From assembly GCF_029382225.1 (NCBI RefSeq), contig NZ_JARLTC010000002.1:248001-312000 (forward strand): 64,000 nucleotides of DNA, in the 5' to 3' direction. Both the position numbers and the translations under genes were made by a program. This document shows, one piece after another, positions 7,564 to 16,750 of the stretch; the stretch's first letter is position 1, and the number at the start of each line of letters is the position of its first letter. The stretch comes from Spongiactinospora sp. TRM90649 (GTDB lineage: Bacteria > Actinomycetota > Actinomycetes > Streptosporangiales > Streptosporangiaceae). The notes beneath the pieces were generated by a model. The model made no database searches. It had not been told where the DNA came from and saw only the letters and a program-made list of their open reading frames with translations.

Positions 7564-9093
7564 TCAGCGCACACCGGGGCAGGTGCCCCCGGTGGTACGG
7601 CCGGTGCGGAAGAAGTCGACCACCTTGGTGGCGCAGGGCAGCCCGCGCAGGGAGCCGTGCTGGTTGTCCTGGACCGTCAGCAGGGTTCCGCCCGCGGCCT
7701 TCCAGGTGTCCACGGCCCACGCGTACGGCGTGACGTTCTCGTCGACGTGGCCGGACACCTGGAGCGGGCTGGTCCCCTTGACCGGCTTCCACGGGCGCGC
7801 GGGCCACGGCCACGAGCCGCACCAGCCGCTCGCCTCGATGTAGCCGCCGGTGGCGGGGAAGGTGCTTCTACGGGCCTCGGCGTTGGCCCACACCTGCTCG
7901 AAGTCGCGACCGCCGACCCCGTCGTTGCAGAAGATCGCCTGGTACTGGAGGCCGTTCAGGCCCAACGGCGTGTCATCGAAGCCGAACGTCCCCGAAGGCT
8001 GCGGCGCCGGACGCGCCGACAGCGGGACGCCGCCCTCGCGGACGGTGGCGAGATCCTTGGCGTAGGAGATCCAGTCGCTCGGCCAGCCGCCGAGCAGCGA
8101 CCTGACCCATTCGCCGTCGAGCACCGTGTTCTCGTCCACCTCGCGCGGCTTTCGTGTGAGCCGGTCGCGCAGGGCGAAGAGCGTCGTGCGGACCTCGGCG
8201 TCGGTGGTCCCGAAGTGGTATTCGGCGTCGTGCCGGGCCAGCCACGAGGTGAACCGGCCGAAGTTCTTCTCGGCGAGCGCGTCCCTCGCGCCGTCCATCG
8301 CGGCGAGGTCCATGGTGGGGGGCATCGTCGAATCCACCCACATCCGGTCCACCCGGGCGTCGAACATCGACCGGTAGTTCACGCCCACCGCGGTGCCGTA
8401 GGACACCCCGTAGAAGTTGATCTTCGATTCGCCGAGGGCCGCCCGGATCGCGTCGACGTCACGCGCGATGTTCGCGGTGGTCAGCTGCTGGACGAAGGCG
8501 GGGTCCTTCGCGGCGCACCGTTTGTTGTACGCGGCTTCGTGGTCGAAGAGGTCCTTCGCCTGTTCCTTGCGGGAGACGGGGGACGGAGGCTTCTCGCCGT
8601 CGTCCTTCGCCTCCTCCCTGGCGCACATGATCTTGTCGCTGTAGCCCACGCCCCGAGGGTCGAGCCCGATCAGGTCATGGTCGACGGCCAGCGTGGCGAG
8701 GCCGCTCGCGGCGTACGACGCGGGGGCACTGATGTTGGACAGGCCGGGACCGCCGGGACTGATCACCAGCACGCCACGTCGCCTGCCCGGGTCGGTGGCC
8801 TTCAGCCTGCTGACGGCGATCTTGATTTTGCGCCCTTGGGGCTTCGCGTAGTCCATCGGAACCGTGAGGAGGGCGCATTCCGACCTGGTGTCGTCCGGTT
8901 CCGGCCAGTCCTTGGCCGTCGTGACGCACTGACGCCACGACAGGGGGTCTTCGCCCGCGTGGGCCCCAGCCGCCTGGGCCTCGGCAGCGTGGGCCCCGGC
9001 AGCGCCGGCGACGCCGACGCTCGCCAGGCCGATCACGCACGCGACCGCCGTCCGCGCCAGGCGAGCGCCTGGCAGATCACGAATCCTGGGCAT
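7564..9093 (-). CDS. Secreted alpha/beta-hydrolase, tripeptidyl-aminopeptidase (Tap/SlpD) family
   Basis: A 509-aa exported hydrolase. A signal peptide (residues 1-~37) precedes a catalytic domain with the oxyanion region VISPGGPG (110-117), the sequence LIGLDPRGVG (141-150) and the nucleophile elbow YGVSYGT (Ser231). The C-terminal TAP-like domain ends with the catalytic His in DNQHGSLRG (~481). This architecture matches Streptomyces tripeptidyl aminopeptidases and SlpD/SlpE, which cleave N-terminal tripeptides outside the cell. With the adjoining protease it forms an extracellular proteolysis pair. Confidence 0.9.
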   Translation of the reverse strand: MPRIRDLPGARLARTAVACVIGLASVGVAGAAGAHAAEAQAAGAHAGEDPLSWRQCVTTAKDWPEPDDTRSECALLTVPMDYAKPQGRKIKIAVSRLKATDPGRRRGVLVISPGGPGLSNISAPASYAASGLATLAVDHDLIGLDPRGVGYSDKIMCAREEAKDDGEKPPSPVSRKEQAKDLFDHEAAYNKRCAAKDPAFVQQLTTANIARDVDAIRAALGESKINFYGVSYGTAVGVNYRSMFDARVDRMWVDSTMPPTMDLAAMDGARDALAEKNFGRFTSWLARHDAEYHFGTTDAEVRTTLFALRDRLTRKPREVDENTVLDGEWVRSLLGGWPSDWISYAKDLATVREGGVPLSARPAPQPSGTFGFDDTPLGLNGLQYQAIFCNDGVGGRDFEQVWANAEARRSTFPATGGYIEASGWCGSWPWPARPWKPVKGTSPLQVSGHVDENVTPYAWAVDTWKAAGGTLLTVQDNQHGSLRGLPCATKVVDFFRTGRTTGGTCPGVR

Positions 9094-9314
9094 CGTCGCA
9101 TCTTTCGGTGGTCCTGCCCGCGCGCCTCATGGCACGTGGGGCACGCCGTCAGGCGCACACTGGCCACCTTGGACAGCGAACATGACCAAACCGTCATGGC
9201 CCCGTCTCGGTGACCACACAGCTATATGGGTGTGCGAGGTCCGAATCTCACGAGGGTCACGCGTCGGCAGGCGGCCAGACCGTCGAAGGTCCCGTCGGCG
9301 ACCGAGGAGTCGCG

Positions 9315-9945
9315 ATGCGCGCGGTTGTCATCCGGCGGTTCGGCGGTTCGGCGGTTCGGCGGTTCGGCGGTTCGGCGGGCCGGAGGTGCTGGAGATCGCC
9401 GACGTGCCAGTGCCGGTGCCGGTGCCGGGTGAGGGGCAGGTCCTGATCCGGATAGAGGCCGCGACGGTCAACCCCGTCGATCTGGCCACCCGGTCCGGGG
9501 CGCTCAGTGCGGCGGGCCTGCTGCCCGCGCGGGACGTGATCGGCATCGGCTGGGACGTCGCTGGAACCGTCGAGCGAGTATGACCGGGGGTCACCGGCAT
9601 CACCCCCCCTCCCCCCGGGACCGGGTGATCGGTCTGTCCGACCGGGTGGACATGCCGCTCGGCGCGCAGGCCGAGCACGCCGTCCTCGACGCGGACGCCT
9701 CCCGCGAACGTGACCCTCGCGCAGGCCGCCACGTTGCCGCTGAACGGTCTCACCGCCGCGCGGGCGCTCGACGGGCTCGGCCTGGAGCCCGGACGGACCC
9801 TGCTCGCCGAGCTCGCCGCCCTGGCCGGGGCGGGCTCCCTCACCCTGCGGGTGGCCGAGACCATGCCGCTCGACCAGGTCGCCGCCGCCCATCGCCGCCT
9901 CGCCGAAGGCGGCCTCCGTGGCCGCCTGGTGCTCACTCCCCAGCG
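9315..9945 (+). pseudogene. NADPH:quinone / zinc-type alcohol dehydrogenase-like oxidoreductase, decayed
   Basis: An ATG at 9315 follows a good GAGGAG site and starts MRAVVIRRFGG, the usual start of the medium-chain quinone oxidoreductase family. The frame is broken by octamer expansion (see 9333-9378). The correct downstream frame reads PEVLEIADVPVPVP and QVLIRIEAATVNPVDLATRSG before a stop at 9583. Two further frames give DRVIGLSDRVDMPLGAQAEHAVLDADA and TLAQAATLPLNGLTAARALDGLGLEPGRTLL, then the C-terminal DQVAAAHRRLAEGGLRGRLVL. The Rossmann NADPH-binding core is missing. This is a pseudogene with at least three frame changes and an internal deletion. Confidence 0.8.
9333..9378 (+). repeat. 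Octanucleotide tandem repeat, five copies of CGGCGGTT plus a partial copy
   Basis: Five perfect copies of CGGCGGTT (9333-9372) are followed by CGGCGG. The intact family N-terminus (RRFGGPEVL) would need just one copy, so four extra units add 32 bp and shift the frame. Because 8 is not a multiple of 3, each gain or loss of a unit changes the frame, the format of a slippage-based contingency repeat. Confidence 0.95.
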
Positions 9946-9949
9946 CCGT

Positions 9950-12900
9950 TCACCCGGCAGGCATACGCCCCAGCCGGTCGTGGATCTCGTCGAGCGCGTC
10001 CCGCATCGTCGCGAGGTCGGACCGCATGATCGCGAGGTCGGAGTCGTGCGTGCCCGGTTCGTCGCGCGCCAGCCCTTCCATGATCTGGACGGCCCGCAGC
10101 GCCGGTTCCACCGCCTCGGCGGGGCTGAACCACCGCAGGTTGACCGCCTGGAGGTGCAGCGTCGCGGCGAGGGTGAGCGCGTCCACGCCGGGGAGGCCGT
10201 CTCGCGCGAGGCGATCGTAGATGCCGGCGGCCTCCTTCGCCGCGGTGGCCGCCTCTTCGTGGCACCGGACCCTGCCCGAGTTGTGCGCGTGGCGTTTCAG
10301 CGCGAGCGCGAGGTGTCCGCGGTGTTCGACGGCCCCGGCGTGCGCCAGCCGACGGCGGATCGGGAGGGCTTCGCGACCGGCGGCCAGGGACTCCCATCGC
10401 CGGTCCATGCTCCACAGCGCCCCGGCCAGCGTCTTCAGCGTGACGGCCAGGCCCTGATCACGCTCGCGCGCGTCGCCGTGGGAGCGCCGACGATAGGCCG
10501 CCGCGATCCGGTTCAGCACGGCGACGCTCTCGTCTCGCGCGAAGCTCTCGAAGCCATCGGCGGACCGCTCGCCAAGGTCGTCGGCGGCCACCGCCGTCAG
10601 CCCCGCTTGAATGCCGTACTCGCGCTCGGTGCCACCCCTTCGCCGGAGTTCCTCGGCGATCTCGCCGACCACGTCCAGGGTCTCGTCCCAGCGTTCCCGC
10701 ATCGCCAGGACGCGGCCGTTGGCCGCCAGCATGCCCAGGACCAGCTCCGGGTCGTCCAGGTGCCTGAGCAGGTCGATGAAATCGCGCTGCGCGGCCAGGA
10801 CGAGATCCCACCGCTCCCGCCGGCGCAGGAAGATGTCGAGCGCGTAGTAGGTCCGGCATATCCCGGGCCCGTTGGTGACAGGGTCGGCCCGCGCCTCGTG
10901 GCGGAACACCCGCAGGATCGTTTCCAGACCGGTCTCCACGTCGGCCTCGGTCCCCTGCATCCACATCACGCCGAGGATCACGGCGGCGGTGTCCTGCCAG
11001 GCGTCGCCGGGCTCCGCCTTCCGCCGGTCCAGGCGGCGACGGATCCGCACCGCCTCGTCGAACGCGGCGATGGCCGGTTCGGTGCGGCCCAGCCGCAGCA
11101 GCACCCCGGTCTGGAGGGTCAGCGTCGTGTGCAGGTCCTCCTCGTGCACGGACTCCGCGGGGTCCTCCCGGACGAGCCGGCGGAGCCTCTCGACGGCCTC
11201 GCGGGCCAGCGCCTCGGCCTGCTCCGGTTCCGTGGCCACCAGATTGCCCGCGAGGGTCACCAGCGCCATCGCGACGTCGCTCGTGGCCTCCTTGTCCCGG
11301 CCTTCCCCGTCGCGCGCCAGCCGGTCGAGGGTGTCGACGGCCTCGCGCGCGAGGGCCAGCGACTCCTCCCCCGCTCCCAAATACGGCCCGCAGAGCGCCG
11401 CCGCGAAAGTCGCGATGGCCAGGTGCTCCCGGTGTTCGGCGGGATCGTCGGCGGCGAGCCTGCGGTAGATCTCGACGGCTTCGCGGAACATCGCCAGCGC
11501 CTCATCCGGGCGGGCCAGGACGGGACGCAACGCGTCGCCGCCGACCGTCATGGGGGCCTTTATCGCCGCGAAAGCGTCGGGCTTGGGCAGGATGCCCCCG
11601 AGGGCCAGGAGCAGGGCGAGGTCGAACGCCGACTCGGCGAGCCTGGGTTCGAAGGTCGTCGGGTCGGTGACGGCCAGCGATCGATAGAGCCGGATGGCCG
11701 CGTCGAACGCGGGCGCCGCCTTCTCCTCCCGGTGGGCCTGGTTGAGCCAGCGGCCCAGGGTGTGGTGCAGGTCGGCGCGGGCGGCGGGATCGGTGAGCGC
11801 CGGCAGGCGGTGCCGGGCGAGGCGTTCGGTGAGGTCGGCCACGGCGACGACGAGGTCGCCCGCCGTCTCCTGCGGATCTTTGGGAAGGAGCCGCTCCAGC
11901 GCTTCCAGGACGGGGAGCACGTGCGGCCAGCGTTCACCGGCGGCGGTGAGGAACGTGATCGCCCGGGCGGCGTACGGCGGCAGCGTGCCGTCGCCGGACG
12001 GTGGGGTGAGCAGCACCTCGGGCGCGTCGGCGGCCCAAGCGTCCGGCCGATGCTCGGGCAGGTCGTGGCCGGGCAGGCACAGGGCCAGGAAGTCCTCGGC
12101 GAGGCGGTCGGGATAGAGGGGTTCCAGGACCGTCCGGGGGTCGGCGGGCGGGTAGCAGAAGGTGTGGTCGGTGAGCACGCCGTCGGCGTCACCGCCGACG
12201 CCGACGGCCTCCAGCACCGCCCTGGCGTCGCGATGGCCCAGCGGGCCGGTGAGCACGGCGGTGAACACGGCCCGGCGCATCCGGACCGGGTCGGTGCCGA
12301 ACGTGGTGCGTGCGCCCGCGAGGGGATCGGTGGTGCCGTGCAGGGCGTTCCAGTGGTGGCTCTCACGCCCCAGCAGGTAGGCGGTCAGCGCGGGCATGTC
12401 CGCACGCGGCGGCGCGGGACGGGGCGTGTCGCGGGCTTGACGGTCCACGGCCACCAGCGCCGCCATGTGCACCGCGAGCGTGAGACCGAACTCCGCACGC
12501 TCCAACCAGTCGGGCACGCCGATCGCCGCCGCTTCCGCCTCCGGCAACCCGTAGCGGCGGGCGAAGCAGTCGCGGGCGGTGACGAACATGTCGCCACGGG
12601 CGTCTCTCTCGCCCGGCAGCGCGCCCAGTGACCGGGTGGTGCAAGCCTCGGACGGCCAGCCGCCCTGGGTGAGGGCGTGGCGCAGGGCGGGCCAGATGTG
12701 CTCGTTGCGGGCGAGGAGCAGCACTCGTACCGGTATGCGCTGGTCGAGCACCTTGTTGCCGAACAGCCAGGTCAGATGGGCCAGCGGCCAGCGGTCGGCG
12801 TAGTCGACCAGCATGAGCAGCCCACGGGCCGCCCCGATGCGCAGATCGTGGCTCGCCGGGTCCGTGGAATCGATCACCCGTGCGGCGGCGTGTTCGGCGA

Positions 12901-13291
12901 CGATCACCTTCCACCCGTCGTGGGCCGCGGACGCGGCGAGGTGGGCGGCCAGGCGGGTCTTGCCCTGGCCGCCGGGTGCGTGCAACCAGCGGACGGCACG
13001 GGCCTCACCGCCGTCGCGCCAGGCGTTCAGTTCGCGGACTTCGCCGTGGCGGCCGGTGAAGTCGACGACGGCGTGGCGGGCGTTGAGCAGCCGACTGGGT
13101 TGGGCGGGCAGGCCGTGGCCGTCCGGCGCGGTTTTCAGGTCGGCCGGGCCATCGGCTTCCTTGAGGAGGTAGACGGGCCTGCCATCGCCGAAGACATGGA
13201 GATCCCCGCCGATCACCCCGTAGCCGAACCCACTCTCGACCCGCACCTCCTGGTGCGCGTTCCACCCCAACTGCCCGAAAACACCGTCCAC
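9950..13291 (-). CDS. STAND-type NTPase with tetratricopeptide repeats
   Basis: About 1113 aa from a GTG at 13291. Residues ~1-45 (GFGYGVIGGDLHVFGDGRPVYLL) and the following LLNARHAVVDFTGR are typical of actinobacterial ATP-binding TPR proteins. The P-loop is APGGQGKT (105-112) and Walker B LLMLVDYAD (158-166). A helical NTPase extension follows. The C-terminal ~550 residues are degenerate TPRs (repeated 'AREAVE..RRLA.DDPAEHREHLA' type units). Such proteins act as signalling switches and are often linked to immunity or development. It lies 25 bp downstream of the DUF397 gene, so it probably belongs to that module. The earlier frame upstream of 13291 overlaps DUF397 and is unlikely to be used. 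Confidence 0.8.
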   Translation of the reverse strand: MDGVFGQLGWNAHQEVRVESGFGYGVIGGDLHVFGDGRPVYLLKEADGPADLKTAPDGHGLPAQPSRLLNARHAVVDFTGRHGEVRELNAWRDGGEARAVRWLHAPGGQGKTRLAAHLAASAAHDGWKVIVAEHAAARVIDSTDPASHDLRIGAARGLLMLVDYADRWPLAHLTWLFGNKVLDQRIPVRVLLLARNEHIWPALRHALTQGGWPSEACTTRSLGALPGERDARGDMFVTARDCFARRYGLPEAEAAAIGVPDWLERAEFGLTLAVHMAALVAVDRQARDTPRPAPPRADMPALTAYLLGRESHHWNALHGTTDPLAGARTTFGTDPVRMRRAVFTAVLTGPLGHRDARAVLEAVGVGGDADGVLTDHTFCYPPADPRTVLEPLYPDRLAEDFLALCLPGHDLPEHRPDAWAADAPEVLLTPPSGDGTLPPYAARAITFLTAAGERWPHVLPVLEALERLLPKDPQETAGDLVVAVADLTERLARHRLPALTDPAARADLHHTLGRWLNQAHREEKAAPAFDAAIRLYRSLAVTDPTTFEPRLAESAFDLALLLALGGILPKPDAFAAIKAPMTVGGDALRPVLARPDEALAMFREAVEIYRRLAADDPAEHREHLAIATFAAALCGPYLGAGEESLALAREAVDTLDRLARDGEGRDKEATSDVAMALVTLAGNLVATEPEQAEALAREAVERLRRLVREDPAESVHEEDLHTTLTLQTGVLLRLGRTEPAIAAFDEAVRIRRRLDRRKAEPGDAWQDTAAVILGVMWMQGTEADVETGLETILRVFRHEARADPVTNGPGICRTYYALDIFLRRRERWDLVLAAQRDFIDLLRHLDDPELVLGMLAANGRVLAMRERWDETLDVVGEIAEELRRRGGTEREYGIQAGLTAVAADDLGERSADGFESFARDESVAVLNRIAAAYRRRSHGDARERDQGLAVTLKTLAGALWSMDRRWESLAAGREALPIRRRLAHAGAVEHRGHLALALKRHAHNSGRVRCHEEAATAAKEAAGIYDRLARDGLPGVDALTLAATLHLQAVNLRWFSPAEAVEPALRAVQIMEGLARDEPGTHDSDLAIMRSDLATMRDALDEIHDRLGRMPAG

Positions 13292-13316
13292 GTGCCATCC
13301 CGCCCTGTCAGGGGTT

Positions 13317-13547
13317 CTACGGCAGATCGAATTCCCCGCCCCTGGCCCCGTCGAGGAAGCATGCCCACTCGTGCGGCGTGAAGACCAACGGTGCCGTGCC
13401 GGGGTTCTTACTGTCTCTGACGGCGACGATCCCGGAAATGTTCGTGGCGACCTCAACGCAGCCGCCGCCAGCATTCCCGCCGGACTTCTTCGCCTTATGC
13501 CAGACTGCCCGGGTAAGGTCGACTCTGTTCAGATCCGCTTGGTCCAT
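13317..13547 (-). CDS. DUF397 small protein (Scr2/AbaA-orfD-like)
   Basis: A 76-aa protein with the DUF397 pattern: DLTRAVWHKAKKSG, then GGGCVEVA, VAVRDSKNPG and VFTPHEWACFLDGARGGEF. These small acidic proteins are partners of the adjoining XRE regulator; in Streptomyces they occur in WhiJ/AbaA-type and Scr1/Scr2 modules. The gene overlaps the end of the XRE gene by 19 bp, which supports coupled translation. Confidence 0.92.
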   Translation of the reverse strand: MDQADLNRVDLTRAVWHKAKKSGGNAGGGCVEVATNISGIVAVRDSKNPGTAPLVFTPHEWACFLDGARGGEFDLP

Positions 13548-14380
13548 TTGTCGATCGCATCCCTAATCGTCTGTTGTGACTGCATTTTCGGATAAGCATG
13601 CGCCCGTACCATGTCATGGTACTTCTGGTGCTCTGCGATAACCAGCGGGTCCGTGGCCACGATCCCACCTGCCGTGGACTCCATCAGCAAGGCATCTGGC
13701 CGCCCTGATACCTCAGCAAGCACGAAGCCTCCCATCAGGGAAGATGCGCAGTCCGCCGTCATTGGGACTATCTGAATCGTCACCCCGGGATGATCTGAAA
13801 TCTCCAGCAGCGCCCGAAGTTGCTCGACGAGCACCACAGGTCCACCGACCGGCCGATGCAGGGCTCCCTCGTCCACCAGATCCCAGATGATCGGGAGTGG
13901 ATTCCGCTCCAGCAGCGACTTGCGCCGCATGCGAATGCGGATCTGCTCCTCGACCTGATCGGCCTCGGGTGGAGCGGACGGAGATGACGCGAAAAGCGCT
14001 CTGACATATGCCTCCACCTGGAACAGGCCATAGATGACCACAGGCGTCCAGGTGCGGAGAACACTCGCGAACGGCTCGATCTCCTCAGTCCACCGGATGG
14101 ACCACCTCGGGGAGCGGGCCTCGCGTTCCAACCGCTCGTACAAGCGGACAAAGACCTTCTTCTCCGTCAACCCGAAAAACTGGTCGAGCCGCTCTGCCTG
14201 GTACAACTGCGGGGCCCGCTTGCAGTGCTCCAGAGCACTGACGAGAGACTGATCGCACATCAGCACCCTGGCCACCTGTATCTGCGACAGCTTCCCTCTG
14301 AGACGGTATTTCCGCAGCTCAGCCGCAAAGGCCGCGCGGGCCGACGTGTGCGGGTCGAGGTCATTGAAGTTGGCCGCCAT
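13529..14380 (-). CDS. XRE-family regulator, Scr1/WhiJ type (DUF5753)
   Basis: A 283-aa regulator with an N-terminal helix-turn-helix (residues ~18-70; LSQIQVARVLMCDQSLVSALE) and a C-terminal DUF5753 domain (PRWSIRWTEEIEPFASVLRTWTPVVIYGLFQVEAYVRAL to the end). The ATG at 14380 has GGAGG four bases upstream and is preferred over the in-frame ATG at 14392. It is the first gene of the leftward XRE-DUF397-(STAND) set and is divergent from the HATPase gene at 14604. The 211-bp gap between them holds two inverted 9-mers that may be its operators. Confidence 0.92.
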   Translation of the reverse strand: MAANFNDLDPHTSARAAFAAELRKYRLRGKLSQIQVARVLMCDQSLVSALEHCKRAPQLYQAERLDQFFGLTEKKVFVRLYERLEREARSPRWSIRWTEEIEPFASVLRTWTPVVIYGLFQVEAYVRALFASSPSAPPEADQVEEQIRIRMRRKSLLERNPLPIIWDLVDEGALHRPVGGPVVLVEQLRALLEISDHPGVTIQIVPMTADCASSLMGGFVLAEVSGRPDALLMESTAGGIVATDPLVIAEHQKYHDMVRAHAYPKMQSQQTIRDAIDKWTKRI

Positions 14381-14440
14381 CTCGCCTCCCATTACCGTTC
14401 AGGACATCCAGGACCGAGTTATGACAGATAGCACAACAGT

Positions 14441-14586
14441 ATTTGTCGCACCCGTCATGCAAGGTCCTCTGCCGTCCAGGGGGAACCTCCTCACGTGGCC
14501 GAGAATAGCGGCAACCTAATCGGGCAGCGCCATTTTTCCAGCTCTTCGCATACGCGGATATAACAATGCGGAACAAGGCGACAAAT
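14441..14586. promoter_or_regulatory. Inverted 9-mer pair in the divergent XRE / HATPase promoter region
   Basis: ATTTGTCGC (14441-14449) and its exact reverse complement GCGACAAAT (14578-14586) flank the divergent promoters. The right copy lies 18 bp before the HATPase start. A TATAAC box (14559-14564) sits between them. This arrangement suits binding of one regulator at both promoters, but it is inference. Confidence 0.35.
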
Positions 14587-14603
14587 CAACCCGAGGATCG
14601 CCC

Positions 14604-15059
14604 ATGCCTCACCTGACGGATTCACCGGCCCTCCGGAGAGACGGCCTTACCCTGGTCGCCCTCCCCAACTCCGTTCAAATCGGACGCCTCTACACGACGG
14701 CCGTCCTACGCGGATGGGGCTACTTAAACCAGGAGTTCCTCGACGACGCACAGCTCGTCGTCTCCGAACTGCTGACCAACTCCGTCCAGGCGATGCGATC
14801 GGCGAACGGCCACACCCCCGTCACCGCCCGCTCCTTCATCAAGATCACGCTGTCCGAGCTGCGCGACCGCATGTGCGTCGAAGTGTGGGACCCCCATCCC
14901 GGGCTCCCGCACCCCGGCGGCATGCCCGACGCCGAATCCCTGCGTGGACGCGGCCTGGAAATAGTGCGGGCCCTCGCACTGGACATGGGATACCGCGTCC
15001 CCCGCGACGGTTCCACCACAGCCGGTAAGACCGTTTTCGCCACACTGCCCTTCCCTTGA
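14604..15059 (+). CDS. HATPase-domain anti-sigma-regulator-like ATP-binding protein
   Basis: A 151-aa cytosolic protein of the SpoIIAB/RsbW-like HATPase_c group. The N box reads SELLTNSVQAM (residues ~54-64) and the later G motif reads SLRGRGLEIVRAL. A DPHPGLP segment lies between them. Stand-alone HATPases of this kind are common next to XRE/DUF397 pairs in actinomycetes (AbaA-orfE type) and may bind sigma or anti-sigma partners. No sigma factor adjoins it. A hairpin follows the stop. Confidence 0.88.
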   Translation: MPHLTDSPALRRDGLTLVALPNSVQIGRLYTTAVLRGWGYLNQEFLDDAQLVVSELLTNSVQAMRSANGHTPVTARSFIKITLSELRDRMCVEVWDPHPGLPHPGGMPDAESLRGRGLEIVRALALDMGYRVPRDGSTTAGKTVFATLPFP

Positions 15060-15070
15060 TAAGTCACGCA

Positions 15071-15098
15071 CCGTGTCCCGGTGATCGCCGGGACACGG
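15071..15098 (+). terminator. Hairpin after the HATPase gene
   Basis: A perfect 11-bp stem (CCGTGTCCCGG / CCGGGACACGG) with a 6-nt loop starts 12 bp after the stop at 15059. It has no T-run, as is usual in actinomycetes. Confidence 0.6.
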
Positions 15099-15248
15099 CG
15101 GCGGCCCCTCTCAATGGCAGCCAAGCGACGATCGTTGGCAGCATTCAGGCGGGACGAAACTTCCGACCCCCATTAGAGTTTGTGCACCGACCGAAAGGAC
15201 AAGCAGTCAAGTTCCGATTAGCACTGTCATGCGACGGGGGGAACACGC

Positions 15249-16154
15249 ATGCCAGCACCACTTTTCAGCATGTCCAAGGGGCCGATCGCCGCCCTGCTGA
15301 TTTTGACGGCGATATCGGGCTGCGCGAACGCCCACGGCCGGGCCCATACGTCGCATCCCCGCCCCACGCCTGTCTCTACCGGCAAGGCGACCCTCTCCGA
15401 CCTGGACCTTCTGCACCAGGCCGAACAGATTCTCGTACGCGACTGCATGGCGCGGCGGAACCTCGAATACCGGCCCATCCCGCGAACGCAGGTGCCGGAC
15501 ATGGAGTCGTTTCCCTACGTCGTGGACGATGTGAAATGGGCCCAGAGAAACGGCTACGGCCGCGCTGAACGCCAAGCACTCGACAAAGCCGCCGGATCCT
15601 CCACACGCTACTACCGCACGTTCTCCGGAGCACAGCGGCAGACCTGGCTCATCGCCTACCACGGAGACCGCTCCTCGCCACTGACGGCACGGCTCCCCAC
15701 CGGCGGCACGATCGGCCACAGCGGCAACGGCTGCGCCGCCCAGGCGTGGCAGGAACTCTACGGCGACAAGCGCCAATGGTTCCGGGCCGCCAGGATCACC
15801 CAGACGCTCGACAACCTGCGCGTCACCCAGACCCAGGGAGACCCCGAATACCGGGCCGCGCTGGAGCGCTGGCAGAAGTGCATGTCGGGCGAAGGCTTCT
15901 CCGCTCCCACGCCCCTCGCGCTCCGCAGCCGTTCTCTCGCCTATCGCGGAAAGGACGCCGAGGCCCGCGACATACGCGCCGCCACGGCCGAAGCCCGCTG
16001 CGCGGCGAGTTCCGGCCTGTCGAGAACGGCTCATGAGCTGGACGCCGCGAACGCCGCCGCACTCGACCAGCGCAATCGCGCGGAATTCGAGACCGCCGAG
16101 CGCTTGCGGGCGTCCGCGCTCCCCAAAGCACGTGCCCTTGTCGGCGCACGTTGA
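15249..16154 (+). CDS. Putative lipoprotein, unknown function
   Basis: A 301-aa protein with a lipobox LTAISGC at residues ~19-25, which marks lipid attachment and surface display. The exported part has a Cys pair typical of actinobacterial lipoproteins of unknown role (RDCMARRNLEY and KCMSGEGF) and a long helical C-terminus (residues ~220-301, rich in Ala, Arg and Glu). The ATG at 15249 gives a complete signal; an internal ATG (MSKGPIAALL) at 15270 would also preserve it. It is followed within 27 bp by the secreted protein gene at 16181, so the two are probably co-transcribed. Confidence 0.75.
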   Translation: MPAPLFSMSKGPIAALLILTAISGCANAHGRAHTSHPRPTPVSTGKATLSDLDLLHQAEQILVRDCMARRNLEYRPIPRTQVPDMESFPYVVDDVKWAQRNGYGRAERQALDKAAGSSTRYYRTFSGAQRQTWLIAYHGDRSSPLTARLPTGGTIGHSGNGCAAQAWQELYGDKRQWFRAARITQTLDNLRVTQTQGDPEYRAALERWQKCMSGEGFSAPTPLALRSRSLAYRGKDAEARDIRAATAEARCAASSGLSRTAHELDAANAAALDQRNRAEFETAERLRASALPKARALVGAR

Positions 16155-16180
16155 TGATCACCCACAGAACAGGAGCAGCT

Positions 16181-16744
16181 ATGAAGACTCTCCGGAATAT
16201 GACGCTGGGCGTCGCGTCGGCCGCCGCCCTCCTCATGGGCGGCCCGGCCGTCGCACACGCCGAGCCCGCACCCGCCGCCGCCCCGACCGGCACCCCCGCG
16301 CCCGAGAGCGCCCCCGCCCCGAGCCCCGGCCCGAAGAAACAGGTGACCAAGCAGACCCTGACGGGGAAGAAGTCGTCCGCACAGGCCCTCTACCCGGACG
16401 GCTATCTGTACGTCTACTCCGACGACATGGGCTATTCCAAGAAGTACGCCGGAAACGCCTATGAGGGTTGGCCCTCCGGGTGGAACAACGCGGTGGACGT
16501 GCTGTGGAACAACGGCTACCCGGGCGGGGCCGACGACGTCAACATCTACGACTACTCGACCGGAGTGGGCGCCTACGCCTGCATCGGCAACGGCGACTAC
16601 TGGGACCTGCGCGCCGACCCCTATGTCTTCTCCTGGTACAACGACTACCACGACGAATGGGCACGCGCCCCTTTGGGCAAGCGCGTCCACGACCGCGGCA
16701 GCGGCCACATCTGGGTGAGCTGGTGCGGCAACAACAACCGCTGA
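16181..16744 (+). CDS. Secreted protein, possible crystallin / I36-inhibitor-like fold
   Basis: A 187-aa exported protein. The ATG at 16181 has AGGAG upstream and opens a signal peptide (MKTLRNMTLGVASAAALLMGG...AHA). A Pro/Ala-rich linker (residues ~30-60) leads to a compact domain of about 115 residues very rich in Tyr, Trp, Gly and Asp (GYLYVYSDDMGYS, YPGGADDVNIYDYSTGVGAYACIGNGDYWDL) with two Cys. The aromatic/Gly-rich pattern recalls beta-gamma crystallin-like extracellular proteins and peptidase inhibitor family I36, but I cannot confirm the family. Confidence 0.7.
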   Translation: MKTLRNMTLGVASAAALLMGGPAVAHAEPAPAAAPTGTPAPESAPAPSPGPKKQVTKQTLTGKKSSAQALYPDGYLYVYSDDMGYSKKYAGNAYEGWPSGWNNAVDVLWNNGYPGGADDVNIYDYSTGVGAYACIGNGDYWDLRADPYVFSWYNDYHDEWARAPLGKRVHDRGSGHIWVSWCGNNNR

Positions 16745-16750
16745 TCCCTG

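Noticed and set aside
9333..9378. CRISPR-like array
   Set aside because: The unit is 8 bp with no spacers, so it is a simple tandem repeat.
9710..12631. Very long open frame on the plus strand (about 970 codons)
   Set aside because: It lies antisense to the STAND/TPR gene, has no ribosome-binding site or domain, and its composition (rich in Arg, Gly, His, Val) is typical of the complementary strand in high-GC DNA.
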